Notes under the pieces: generated by a model
Told to the model about the DNA's origin: nothing
Database searches by the model: none
The model's input: the letters and a program-made list of their open reading frames with translations, nothing else
Shown: positions 23,415 through 33,815 of the stretch, piece by piece
Layout of the letters: each line of letters opens with the position of its first letter
Numbering within the stretch: the stretch's first letter is position 1
From: Mixia osmundae IAM 14324
Lineage: Eukaryota; Basidiomycota; Mixiomycetes; Mixiales; Mixiaceae
NCBI RefSeq assembly: GCF_000708205.1
Contig: NW_014575562.1
Coordinates: forward strand, 1,117,616-1,181,615
Reading direction: 5' to 3'
Length of the DNA stretch: 64,000 nt
Made by a program: the position numbers and the translations under genes

Positions 23415-25565
23415 CTACATTGCCATGCCCACAGATGTACGGCCCATCCGCTCGCCCATGATCACTACCGCTTCGTGCAAGTCATCCAGATCTGATCCAG
23501 CAGAGTGTGAGGATACGAGGATAGCGGGCGGGGCGAGGGGTCGTTTCGCAGGCTGCCAGCTGGGCTGCTTCCGTACGATGACCTGTCGCGGCCGAGCAGA
23601 CTCGTATGGTATCGCATCTTCGAACCGGGCATCGTCGATGCTCGATCGTGCACTCCACCGATGCGGTCGTGGTATGTTATTGACATGCTCCTTGTGATCC
23701 AGCCTCGGCGAGATTGTCCTCGTCGCTAATTGGTCTAGCGCGGAGATGCTATCGAGCTGTTCCTTCGAGATTCTCGACTGTGTAGGAGTGACAGATCGAC
23801 TGAGATCGTGTAGCATACCGTCGAGCGTCGGCTCTTCATCGCTCTCTTCGCATTGTTCCAGATCATCAGATCCGTGCGAGGTGGCTTGAGTTTCGATAGA
23901 CGATCGCGAATCTGACTCAGACAACGCTGGCGTGGGCAGTGAAGCGCTGCTTGCGAGTGATCGGCTCGAATCTGACGCAGTAACGTCCTCCACTTCCTTT
24001 TCGCTCTCGCTCTCGCTCTCATACTCATCGTCGTCTCTTTGTGACTCGAAGCACGGCTGAGGCTCGACGACCGGGGTCGGCGGCAAGATGAAGACATCGG
24101 GAGGTGCAAACGCGTCTACTTCGGACACTGGCCTCGTGACTGTCAGATAAGAGTCCCTGATCGTCGGCGAAGGCAAAGGTGGCGTGAAGCTCGACTGGCA
24201 CCGTGTAGGCGTGTCGGGCGGCATCGGGAAGCCAAACGCTGGTAGTGCAGATGCAGTGCTCATCGTGCTCATGCGGCTGTTACGCATAGGCGAGAAGGCA
24301 ATTGTAGGTGACGTTCCAGGCGATACGGGTGCAAAGCTTCCGCGCGGGGGTATACGGATTGACATGTGAGCGGACCGATGTACAAGCGAAGACCGGCGCG
24401 GCGAGGGCTTGAGCGCCGGCAGTGCCATGAGGTCCGGTGAAGGTGTTACGGTGTCCAGGCTATCAATCGAGGTGGATGTTGCAATCGAATTTGCATAAGC
24501 TAGGGACGATGGGCGATCCACCACCAAAGAGAACCTCGGCGGATCTTGTTGGCTCGTCATGGGCGTGGTGGGAGCAGACTTACTCATGGGAGGCAAAGCA
24601 GCCGCAAAGAGAGAGTGCTCTTCGGTGATTTGGGACAGGTTCTGAGCAGAACGAGAAACGCGCAGGCGCGCGTCCAGCTCTGCAAAGACGTCCTCCATCG
24701 ACAGACCCTCGACGCGGATGCTTGGCAAACGGGTCGACAGCAATCGCGAGGGCATCTTGCTCTGTGCCTCGCTAGAGAACCTCGTGGCGTTCGGTGCAGA
24801 AGGTAAGGGCGCGTCTGGAGGAGATTCTCGTGCATCCTGAAAGGCTGCAAAGGACTGCGTCATCCGAGGTGTCCATGGCTCGCATGCTCGAGGAGTAGGG
24901 TCGTAGTTGCGCAGAGCAGCTTTAAAGGCCAAGGTCGAGGGCGATAGCTGCTCTGGGTAAGCCTCGCTCATCATTTCCGGCGAGCTGGCTGCTCGTGGAG
25001 AGCAAGACGCGCGAGATGATCGCTCATCGTCGCCAAGATTGTCTGAAGACATCACGCTATCGACGTCGCGTGATGCAGTCTCTGCAGACTCATTGACTGA
25101 TGCTTCCGATACAGTGTCCCAGTCTGTCCGTCTTTGCCTACGCGGCCGAGAGGTGATTCTCGGCGTGACGATCGGGCTCGGCAGCGCCACGGGAGCCATC
25201 TGCGCAGTAGCAACATTCGCCGAAAGACTCAGCGCAGGCGCTGATGCTCTGTTGCGCTTGCCATCGTCACACTTTTGGCCTGAGCCGCCCCATGGCGATC
25301 TGAAGGAGAATAAGCGCGCCAGTGGACTGCGCACTGGTTCTGCCTCCTTTGCCATCAGACGAGGCGACAGTTGGGGTGCGAATCTAACGGTGGGCGTCGT
25401 TGGCGATGTCCGCTGGCTGCTCGGCGGGACAGGCACGGGAGTACGGGGATTCGTCAAGGGCGACGGTTGCGATGATGAAGGTCCTGAACTGGCGAGATCC
25501 TCGTCAAGACGATCGTTGAAAGCGTTGGCATGACGAGGTGAGGGCGGTGGGGGAAAGAAGGGCAT
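23415..25565 (-). CDS. Uncharacterised Ser/Pro-rich protein, 716 residues
   Basis: A single uninterrupted frame from an ATG at 25565. I do not recognise a domain. The protein is rich in Ser, Pro, Thr and Arg, with many short proline-directed phosphorylation-type sites (SPR, SPT, TPR) and basic-hydrophobic patches such as RSPLARLFSFRSPWGG and VRFAPQLSPRLM. An acidic block (DDDEYESESESEKEVEDV) lies around residue 510. There is no signal peptide or membrane segment. It is probably an intrinsically disordered regulatory or scaffold protein; function unknown. It is reliably coding because of its length without stops and uniform composition. Convergent with UBC8 (198 bp between stops). Confidence 0.75.
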   Translation of the reverse strand: MPFFPPPPSPRHANAFNDRLDEDLASSGPSSSQPSPLTNPRTPVPVPPSSQRTSPTTPTVRFAPQLSPRLMAKEAEPVRSPLARLFSFRSPWGGSGQKCDDGKRNRASAPALSLSANVATAQMAPVALPSPIVTPRITSRPRRQRRTDWDTVSEASVNESAETASRDVDSVMSSDNLGDDERSSRASCSPRAASSPEMMSEAYPEQLSPSTLAFKAALRNYDPTPRACEPWTPRMTQSFAAFQDARESPPDAPLPSAPNATRFSSEAQSKMPSRLLSTRLPSIRVEGLSMEDVFAELDARLRVSRSAQNLSQITEEHSLFAAALPPMSKSAPTTPMTSQQDPPRFSLVVDRPSSLAYANSIATSTSIDSLDTVTPSPDLMALPALKPSPRRSSLVHRSAHMSIRIPPRGSFAPVSPGTSPTIAFSPMRNSRMSTMSTASALPAFGFPMPPDTPTRCQSSFTPPLPSPTIRDSYLTVTRPVSEVDAFAPPDVFILPPTPVVEPQPCFESQRDDDEYESESESEKEVEDVTASDSSRSLASSASLPTPALSESDSRSSIETQATSHGSDDLEQCEESDEEPTLDGMLHDLSRSVTPTQSRISKEQLDSISALDQLATRTISPRLDHKEHVNNIPRPHRWSARSSIDDARFEDAIPYESARPRQVIVRKQPSWQPAKRPLAPPAILVSSHSAGSDLDDLHEAVVIMGERMGRTSVGMAM

Positions 25566-26084
25566 GATGGTCGCGAGCTGACCGTGGCTGTTCAGTTGCG
25601 CTGCATTAGCTTTGTCCTACCCTAAGCCGTGAAGTCTGACCTGAGTAGGTCTGTGCGTTCCTGCGGCTTGTCACTGCGAAAGGAGAAGCTGCAAGCGTCT
25701 GTATCGTACGAGTATGAAGACCTGCCAAGCACGAGCGTCAGATCGCGCGTTCAGGAGGCTAGTAGAGGAGCTAGACGAGCCTTGTGACGGAAGTGACCAA
25801 ACAGGCCGCCGTCGAAGCGCGTAGCGTAAGGGTAGTAAATGAATGTGGTGAGTCGTGTCTCGTCGGTGTAGGGTCGCACGGCGTGCAAGCGTTAGCTGTG
25901 CTGGCGGTGAAGCTCTCGGAGGCAGCGACGCGAATTAGCGACGCGTCCTTGCTGTCGATCAACAGCGCAGCAAAGCTGATGATCGCGTCACATGACTTGC
26001 TGATCTCTCCGGCCTGATCGCTGTCTGGGACACATCGATAGCACACAACAAATGCACGTTGCGGTAAATGATCACTCGAGTGAT
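25566..26084. other. Intergenic, about 520 bp
   Basis: Upstream of the Ser/Pro-rich gene and downstream of the first GT47 gene, both minus strand. No coding, RNA or repeat signal found. Confidence 0.5.
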
Positions 26085-27567
26085 CTAAGTCCTAAATGTG
26101 CTCAGGCGAGCCATGAAGCTAGCAAAGGCGTCATTAGGATCGTCAGACGAAAGCGAGTATTGCAGGTGCGGTCGCAATCGGTCCATGACGCGTCGCTTTT
26201 CCTCGATAGCGCTAGCCGGAATGGCTGCAAGTGTATCGACAATGTCCGTCTCGCCAGAGATGACTTTCTCTTCGCTGATATAGATTGCAGCGTCGGATGC
26301 CCGACCGTGTGGTGTCCAGACTTCGTCATAAGTATGCTCGCGAAAGATGACAGGGATGCAGCCGAGCAATATCGAGTCGTAGAAGCCTGCACATGTCACT
26401 TCTAATTGTAAATATAAACGCAGAGACCATACCTTTGCGAGTCGAGGAATCGCCGGGTGGCTCTAGACAGAATGTCGAGTGCAGCATATTCTCAAAAATG
26501 ACGTCGAAGCCACCCTTGAAATTCCAAGGCCGGGTCACCAGATTGGAGATATCGTGCTGTTGTTTTGCTTTGGCGGCCTCAAGCTGCTCATTGATCGCTT
26601 GCCGGACCTTGTAGCCGTTCTGAGGGCCTTTCCCGCTCGTTGGCGAATTTGGCAAGGTCTTCCCGGTGAAGAGGACAAGTGTGCGATCGTTGCGTGCGTA
26701 TCGTCTCTCCTTTGACTCGCTCGCAGCCTCTGCGTACAGCTCGGATGTATCGTTGACGTGCCAAAATGATGGGTAAGGGACCGTAATAAAGTGAGGCAGG
26801 TTGTCCGGCAAAGGCGAGCGCGGTTCGCGCTCAATAGCGATAGTCAGCAGGTCTTGAGCGTAGTCATCGGTGATCGACTTCTTGAGGAGAGTACCCTCAT
26901 AGTCGGAGCGTATGAGTGAGAGTGGTAGAATTACGCTCGGGTAGGCTCTGCGACCACTGTATGGCTTGACGAGCTCAATGAAACGCTCCGTGAATTCACG
27001 CTGCTGGGGCTTTCCGTCCCAGTCTTGGCCGTCTATTGTGCAAGATCGACACCAGGTGAACTCGAGTGAGAGCAGCGGAAGGAAGACAAAATCGGCGTCG
27101 TCCGTGCTATTGATGATATGCGTCGAGCGCGAGATTCTATGGGTGAGTATTTTCGCGAGTGCAAATTGGACCGTGTCCCGCCTTCTGAGAGGCAAATACT
27201 GCTGCTCATATTCGCTCACAACTGACTCGTTATAACGATCTGGCTTGGCTCCGAGCGCATCGTCTCCCCATCGATAGACCATCTGCGTGTCTACTGTGCT
27301 GTAATCGATCTTCTCGCCAGTAGCTGGCGGAGCCATCGTTTTGTCGCTGCATATAGCAGCACAGGGTGCTACTAGCTGATTGAGATGTTCGACGTCTGCG
27401 AATGCAATAGTGATAGGTCGGACACCGTACCGCTCGCGGACGAATTGCGCTCCATATTTTGCTGATTTCCGCGATGGCTCGTAGCGGAGCTCAAGCAGCA
27501 CAAGCGCGAGCAAGCCCAGGAGCAAGAGAGCTCGCCGGCGTGTTACTGATACCCCGTTATCGTGCAT
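26085..27567 (-). CDS. Exostosin-like glycosyltransferase (GT47), tandem copy A
   Basis: A Golgi-type type II membrane protein: a short cytoplasmic start MHDNGVSVTRRR is followed by a single helix (ALLLLGLLALVLLELRY) and a luminal exostosin domain. Family landmarks are DADFVFLPLLSLEF, PHFITVPYPSFWHV, NDRTLVLFTGK and HSTFCLEPPGDSSTRKGFYD, with LLGCIPVIF after one intron (donor GTATGG, acceptor GTGCAG). An upstream in-frame ATG at 27678 would add 37 residues without changing the helix; I prefer 27567 as it gives a normal type II topology. GT47 enzymes use nucleotide sugars to extend polysaccharides or glycoproteins; donor and acceptor are unknown here. Close paralogue of copy C, more distant from copy B. 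Confidence 0.85.
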
Positions 27568-28840
27568 CGATGCTCTTTCACCTGTGCAAAGACTTGTGGT
27601 TGCTTTCAATATCAGGAGGTCCGGCGCGTCTCTTTGATCGAGACGAGTCGCGATCACGCGACGAGTCGGGGACCTCATGTGATCAGCGCGCTAATCAATC
27701 AAAGGGGGTGTGGCGAAAAGCAAGCAGCGCTAGGTAAGATCCTCTCAAGACTCGCCCGCTCACTCGAAAGCACGGATATCACAACGATCTGCCGTTGGAA
27801 AGCAATGCACTTGTGGCGCGCAATGCGAAATGCAGACATGCAGGCTGAAAAATCATCACGATGCGATCAATCGTAAAGTCTGAAGCAGATCTGACTGTGT
27901 GATCAGGAGGACGTTGTGCTGCCAATCGCTCAGGACGAGATAGATTCCAGGGGTGTCCAAATACGGTGTCGCCAGTGATCTCTGCAGAAGTTTGCCGGTC
28001 TTGATAACGCTCGTAAACTAAAGAATAACCAGCCGTCGGTGACCGATGGAGCTACCATAGTCTCAAGCATGGCAGTGTCTGTATCGCGCGTACGATTGCC
28101 TTACTACTGATCTTCTCGTCGGACTGAAGTGCCTCCGTCCGGAATGGCCCAGGAACCTCAAGCGCAGCTAGCGCCGAGGCGCTTGTCCGCTTCCCCATCA
28201 TTGGCACGTAACAGTCGCAGTAGCTTGCTGGTCTTCTGCAGATGATCAGGTGTCGAGGCTGTCGCCCAGCTCGCCCAAAGTCGGAGTCGAATACGTCGAA
28301 GTCGAGCGAAGCGCGTGCGTAGCAAAAACCTGCTTGAGGGGCTTCTTGAACCCCCCGTAGACCCCCGAATCCCCACTTCTCCACATAGTCCCGGCACGCG
28401 TCACTCGAGGTAGGCTTAGCACGTCAAAAGAAGCTCGGTAAGCATCCGGCTACCTCAGACAACGCAAAGTCCTCAGAATCGCGCATCGACACATCAATTC
28501 TCTTGACTCGCCGGGAATGTCACGCACACTAGCCCGCACACTCGCTAAGAATCTTCCTCGTCATCCTGCACAGTCTTTCTCGACGAGCTCCCCGTTCAAC
28601 ACAGCCGAAGCGCCGCTGCCCAAGTCTGCTGGCCTTGTAAAGTATAATAAAGTATAATTGGGAGGATCCACTGGGAATAGAAAATACGCTCTTGACTGAA
28701 GAGGAAGTGTCGATCAAGGATGTCGCGAGAGATCACTGCCAAGAGAAGCTCGTGCCTCGCGTCATTGAAGGCGACCGTCATGGGAGTATGCTTGTGGCCA
28801 ATACAGTAACTGAATGTACATCCAACGTGGGAGCTCAGCT
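27568..28840. other. Intergenic, about 1.3 kb between GT47 copies A and B
   Basis: The longest empty stretch inside the GT47 cluster. It contains two exact tandem copies of a 10-bp AT-rich unit (TAAAGTATAA) at 28638-28657 and a C-rich patch near 28343-28375. No supported gene, tRNA or third paralogue fragment. It should include the promoter of copy A. Confidence 0.5.
28638..28657. repeat. Tandem 10-bp AT-rich repeat, two copies
   Basis: TAAAGTATAA occurs twice back to back. On either strand it resembles a doubled TATA-like element, but it lies about 1 kb upstream of the nearest minus-strand start, so a promoter role is not established. Confidence 0.45.
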
Positions 28841-30372
28841 TCAGCTAGCACTCAGGTCGGCAACGCGCATCGCAAGTTCACGCATGCCATAATCGAAGGC
28901 GTCGCCAGTCTGTGATCGGTCCGGACCCCGGAAAGACGTGTAGTTGACCCCGGGTGTCATCTCGAACGGTAGCTCGAATTCTAGCTTGCGCCGATGGTGA
29001 TTCAGTGCGCGTTGCATCTTGTCTGCCGTGCCGTCTAACTGCATTCTGTGGAGGTCGTCATAGATCTTGTGAAGGCCTGCCTCATCCTGATCCATCGGGT
29101 ACCGCAGCAGCATATCTTCGTAGGGTATCTGGCTTCGGTGGAAGGGTAGTACGAGCTCGTCTGAGAATATGACGGGTATGCAGCCTGCAAAAATGGCATT
29201 GAAGAGTCTCCGGGTCGTTGGTGTGTCGCCGGCAGGAACAGCGCAGAATGCCGAATGGAACATCGGATGATCGTCCCTTGTCAAGTTGAGCCCAAACCGC
29301 TCGTACGTGACTGTCGCATTCGCAAAGTCGGTCAAGCCAACGCTCGCAGGACCGCGGTACGTCTGACTACTTCTTGCCAGCTGCTGACGAACTGTAGCAC
29401 CTAGGCCATGAGTGCCAAATATACTGAAGATCGTCATGCGACGCTTGGATGCCAGCGTCCATTCGCGTTCAGGCCGCCAGGGAGCATTCTGTACGTCATA
29501 CGGCATCACGACAAAGTTGTGCTCTGTGCGATTGACGAGCATCGGGGCCGGCACTTCGTTTGTCATCTTTATCGCGCGAGTAGTATCTATAGCGTCATCT
29601 GACCAGAGCGGATGCCATCCCGTCCGTGGATGCGCCGAGTAATAGACGTGTCGCTCAGGATACCGGGAGACATAGCTCGTGTTGATGCCATAATACTGCA
29701 ACACAGATTCGTCAATATACACGCTAGTACACACTTCGAATTGCTGACCTGCTCCAACGCGGTCATATTCTGACCAGACAGCGCTGCGTGGATGGCGTGT
29801 CCTTGTGCGAAGCCGTCGGTGCTGTTGCGTCGCGTCTCGGCGGTCACATAGACAGGCAGATAGTACAGATCTGCCTCTTCGATATCGTCTGTCCTCGCGC
29901 AACTCTGCAGCAAATAGCGGTGCATCTGGATTTCCGCCGTGAACTGCGCATGGACGCAATCCCATGTGCAGAAATAGTTCAACGACATGACGGACTCGAC
30001 CAAGTCAGTAGTGTGCTTCTGCGGGAGGTCGTACACATAGATTTTGAACGGATAGCGACAGGACAAGGTGCTCGTTGACCAGCTGAACGCTGAGCTCGAC
30101 CCTGCTAGCTCTGTGATATGGTCAAGCGTATTCTGACCCATCGCTTGCCAGCTGCTCGGCGGAGATGCCAGGGAAGTGAAGCACACCATGTACACGGTCG
30201 CGCCGACGAGACAAAGGAGCAGGCATAGTCGCCAGAAGGAGCGCAACACTCGCGGTCGTAGAGCAGCGCGCCAGGCATCTTCCGGTACGCCCCGCTGCCA
30301 GCTCTTCTCGAGCGATGACAGATCGCCATCATAGCTCGTGTCGGCCAACAGCTGCCGTCCCTCGGCCGTCAT
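28841..30372 (-). CDS. Exostosin-like glycosyltransferase (GT47), tandem copy B (divergent)
   Basis: Type II membrane GT47 protein. From the ATG at 30372 (MTAEGRQLLADTSYDG), a single helix (FWRLCLLLCLVGATVYMVCF) precedes the luminal domain: YPFKIYVYDLPQKHTTDLV, NYFCTWDCVHAQFTAEIQMH, EEADLYYLPVYVTAETRR, then a 53-nt intron (29696-29748) to YYGINTSYVSRYPERHVYYS, HNFVVMPYDVQNAPW, MTIFSIFGTHGLGA, MFHSAFCAVPAGDTPTTRRL and FNAIFAGCIPVIF. This copy keeps the canonical KIYVYDLP and GDTPTTRRLFNAI motifs better than copies A and C. An earlier ATG at 30501 would sit only 8 bp from the upstream stop; I prefer the later one. N-glycosylation sequons are frequent. Confidence 0.85.
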
Positions 30373-30508
30373 CGTTTCAATGTGCCGCACTGCTGGGTTG
30401 TACAAGCCGCAGCGCTGGTAAGTTATTCCTTTTCGCGTCAAAGATCGTCGGACGCGTGTGTTTGACACGTGCAAGCCAATGGCAGGCATGGAAGATTGCA
30501 TGGCATCT

Positions 30509-31993
30509 CTATGACATGGCTATCTTTGACATATGCGTGACAATCTGTGCGAATGCATCCTGTGAGTCAGTCGCATCAAGCGAATACTGGACATGGGGCC
30601 GATGACGGTCCATCGCGTCACGCTTCTCACTGATCACTCGGGCTGGTATCGCTCGCAAATGAGACACAATGTCGAGCGATCCGTCAACAACCTGATCTTC
30701 TGGGACGTAGAGCGATGTCTCTGTCACTGGACCTTGAGGTGTGCTGACTTCGATGTATGTGTGAGGGCGAAAGATGACAGGAATGCACCCCATCAGAATT
30801 GCATCGTAGAAGCCTGCTCGAGTCGTGAGCCAGACAAGCCGAGAAATAGGCAAACACGCACCTTTACGGGTCGAGGAGTCACCCGGTGGCTCGAGACAAA
30901 AGGTCGAATGCTGCATCTCCTCGAAAATGCTGTCGAAGCCTGAGCTGAAGCCAGATGGCGTTGAGACGAGCATCGATACACCTTCCACGCCGGCTATTCG
31001 AGCTGCCTCGAGCTGGTCGTTGAGCGCTTGTCTGAGTGCAAAGCCATTATACGGCCCCTTGCCGCTGTTGGGCGAGTTGGGCACGATCTTGCCATTGAAG
31101 GAGATTAATATAGCATCGTTGCGCTTGTGCCGCTTCCGTCGCTCTGACGACGATTGCTTAATGAGCTCGGCTGAGTGCCGCAAGTGCCAGAATGAAGGGT
31201 AAGGCGCCATGATGAAATGAGGGATAATCTCTGGCGGGTACCATGGCTCTCGTTCTATCCCAATCGGCAAGAGATCCTTGTCGAAGACCTTGCTGACAGA
31301 TTTCTTCAGCAAGTTGCCTTCATAGTCTCGTCGGATGAGCGACAAGGGTACGATGATGCTGGGATAAGCTCGTCGCGATTTGAAGGTCTGTAACAGCTCT
31401 ACATAGCGATCTGTGATCTCATGTCCAATCGATTTGCCGTCCCAAGCGATACCCTGCCGATCTTCACAAGGCCGACAATGTGCAAATTCGCGCGTCAAGA
31501 GCGGCAGGAAGACAAAGTCTGCCTGGTCTGTGTCGTTGACCAGGCCGACGTACCGCGAGAAGCGATGTGTGAGGATTCGGCCTAGTGCAAACTGGTCCGT
31601 GTCACGTCGCTGAAAGGGTACGAACGGATCAGATCCATCCGTGTATGCGTTACTGAAGGGACCGAGGCCGTCTGAGCCCCACTGAGACAGCAGTTCGGTA
31701 TCGAGCGCGTCCAGGTCGACTGCCTCATCGTCTGATGGCGCGTCGAGTGTACGCGAAGAGCAAACTCCGGCGCACAGAGCAGCAAGCTTGTTGAGATGAT
31801 CAACATCCGCGAAAGCTATAGTGACGGGCCTTTGCTGTGGAGTCTGGGTCGTCAAATGGAGTGTGTCGATGAAGCTGTCGTGATGGCGGTAGGCCATGGC
31901 GCAGAGACAGAGCCCTCCTCCGAGCAGCAACAATTTCCGGCGATGTTTGCGGTATATCGTATCGAGCGGTGACCTGCTAGGTGGCCTGTCCAT
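30509..31993 (-). CDS. Exostosin-like glycosyltransferase (GT47), tandem copy C
   Basis: Paralogue of copy A with the same order of blocks: a cytoplasmic MDRPPSRSPLDTIYRKHRRK, a helix (LLLLGGGLCLCAMAY), then PVTIAFADVDHLNKLAALCA, ADFVFLPLLTREFAHCRPC, AYPSIIVPLSLIRRDYEGNL, LPHFIMAPYPSFWHL-like (IPHFIMAPYPSFWH), SFNGKIVPNSPNSGKGPYNG, HSTFCLEPPGDSSTRKG and FYDAILMGCIPVIF. The intron after STRKG is at the same place as in copy A but is 48 nt and free of stops, so the gene can be read straight through. Spliced, it matches copy A; unspliced it gains 16 residues inside the most conserved block. Shared intron position and sequence support tandem duplication. Confidence 0.87.
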   Translation of the reverse strand: MDRPPSRSPLDTIYRKHRRKLLLLGGGLCLCAMAYRHHDSFIDTLHLTTQTPQQRPVTIAFADVDHLNKLAALCAGVCSSRTLDAPSDDEAVDLDALDTELLSQWGSDGLGPFSNAYTDGSDPFVPFQRRDTDQFALGRILTHRFSRYVGLVNDTDQADFVFLPLLTREFAHCRPCEDRQGIAWDGKSIGHEITDRYVELLQTFKSRRAYPSIIVPLSLIRRDYEGNLLKKSVSKVFDKDLLPIGIEREPWYPPEIIPHFIMAPYPSFWHLRHSAELIKQSSSERRKRHKRNDAILISFNGKIVPNSPNSGKGPYNGFALRQALNDQLEAARIAGVEGVSMLVSTPSGFSSGFDSIFEEMQHSTFCLEPPGDSSTRKGACLPISRLVWLTTRAGFYDAILMGCIPVIFRPHTYIEVSTPQGPVTETSLYVPEDQVVDGSLDIVSHLRAIPARVISEKRDAMDRHRPHVQYSLDATDSQDAFAQIVTHMSKIAMS

Positions 31994-32417
31994 GCGCCGT
32001 GAGCTACGTGTTCAGAGCACCGAGAGTGCACGCACTGGTAAGAGTCATGTAGTAAGGGCGGCAGTCTCGTTCGATCGTCCGCGTCTCGTGTACTGATCGA
32101 GCGCACCCGTGCAGTATGCTGAGAATACATCTTGCCAGCCAAGAGCGAGGCCAAGCGCTCCCTCTGCTGTCGACGCCGCCAACAACGACGCGACTGCGCG
32201 ATGAGCGCGACACATGCGACATGCCAAGCCCCCATCATACTCACTGCTCATTTGCGTCCGTGCGGCCAGCTCGCACGGACGCAGTCGCTGTCGTCAAAGA
32301 CTCGCACTCGCCCGGTCGTCGAGGACGCGAAAGGCCCGTCTCGGAAACTGAGCCCACTCTTGACTGGTCGTCTATCGTCCTGCGTATCGGGCAGGAAGCG
32401 ATTGTCGCATAGACGCC
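31994..32417. other. Intergenic between divergent GT47 copy C and secreted protein 1, about 420 bp
   Basis: The only divergent promoter region joining the GT47 block to the secreted-protein block. I see no RNA gene or repeat. A short open frame crossing this interval lacks a signal peptide and is not supported as coding. Confidence 0.45.
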
Positions 32418-33592
32418 ATGCTTACCGGAGTCGTCATCATGATGGTCCTCATCAGCAAAACTCTTGCAGTGAGTACAGCAGCTTTCGCTGTCTGACAAAC
32501 ACTCATGTCAAGCGGAAGTACGGTGATGCAGCTCAAGCTGCTGAGATCAGGCGGATGCAGTTGGCTGTCGTCGCCCAACAAATCCGCGAGATTCAACGGG
32601 ACTCGCTCATCAATACTGGAGCGGCCCGACGTCAGTCCAATCTCGCCAGTCTCGCCAATCTGACGCAGCGCGCAAATCGCTTTCTGCAAGATGCGACCTC
32701 TGAGCTCGTGCTGGATATGCAGGCTGCTCGGCAAGACAACGCGACGACGACAGACTCCGCGCGGCGAGACTTTGATTACCGAACACTCGATAGTGACCAA
32801 GCCGAGCTAGACAAGATTGCGCAAGACGTGCGAGACTTTAATGCGAATGCCGGCGTGACTTTCGACACTAGTGTTGCTCCTGCCTTTCTCACGCTACCAC
32901 AGGCTTCTGGTATCACAGCTGTAGGCACTGGAGCTGCTGCTCAGCCTGCCTACTCAGTACCGTCCCAGCCTCTCGCATCGCCAGCGAATCAATCTCAGCC
33001 AATATTGCCGTCCGCGCAGCCTGTGCCAGCGGCGTCGCCTCAACCCGCTCAGCCACCTGCAGAAGCACCTCAGACCATTCCGGAACTACAGCCGGTGCAA
33101 GTGATACCAGCAGCACCAACAGTGCAACCAGCGCAAACGGTAAAGCCAGCAGAGATCCAGCAATCGGCGCCCATACCGCCGATCGCGCCAAACCTGCCAC
33201 CGAGCAAATCCACTGCCCAGCCTTTCGTTGCTCTTGGGACCACTGCATTGGTTCAGGCGCAAGCGATCGCCGCAATACAAGGGCAGCAGGATGCACAAGA
33301 AGCGACCACGAGAGGCCAAGGAAATACGGGTGCTCAGGGAGTCGCACAAGCGTTGCGCGACGCAGCCGCTCGCCTGGCACTTGCCGAAGCCCAGAGGAGC
33401 GAGGCTGCACGAGAAGTTGCAGAGCTCGGACGAGAAGAGGTACTGAAAGAGTTGCAACTTGCCAGTATACGCCAAGGGCGAGGAATCTCCTCCTCGAGCG
33501 GCGGTGCTCGGCGCTTCGCCGGCCAATCCCGACGATGTGGCCCATCACGCATGACAGCACTGCCATCCACATGGGGGACTTCAACACAGTGA
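32418..33592 (+). CDS. Predicted secreted Pro/Gln/Ala-rich protein, tandem copy 1
   Basis: Exon 1 (32418-32468) encodes a signal peptide, MLTGVVIMMVLISKTLA, and ends at a GTGAGT donor. Exon 2 resumes near YGDAAQAAEIRRMQLAV (acceptor 32512 or 32518; the latter matches the paralogue). The mature N-terminus is a predicted helical block of about 110 residues (QQIREIQRDSLIN, LANLTQRANRFLQDATSEL, DQAELDKIAQDVRDF), followed by a low-complexity Pro/Gln/Ala region and a charged helical C-terminal part (ARLALAEAQRSEAAREVAEL). I do not recognise the family. Signal peptide length, intron position right after it, and the helical block are shared with the next gene, so the two are tandem duplicates. Only one Cys in the mature chain. 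Confidence 0.72.
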
Positions 33593-33815
33593 TAGCATGC
33601 ATGATTCATGCTAGTACGGAAATGCGCGTCACTGGCACGGACCCGGCCTCGAACCATTCCCTTGGACATATATTCCCCTACCCTATCGGATCGGGGAATC
33701 ATCGCAGAAGTTCCCGCGACATGAGTAGTGTAGCACTTGACCCTCGACGCTGCCTTGCTTAGGTTCACGATCTTTTTCGAAGAAGCTTGAGCTTGAGCTT
33801 GACCTGGACGCCACG

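Noticed and set aside
28638-28657. Doubled TATA-like element as a promoter
   Set aside because: The nearest minus-strand start is about 1 kb away and no plus-strand gene follows; kept only as a short repeat.
28841-30372. GT47 copy B as a frameshifted pseudogene, because its two halves lie in different frames
   Set aside because: A normal GT-AG intron of 53 nt with a branch-like TTGACG joins the halves in phase, giving ALEQ|YYGINTSYV, and all family motifs are intact.
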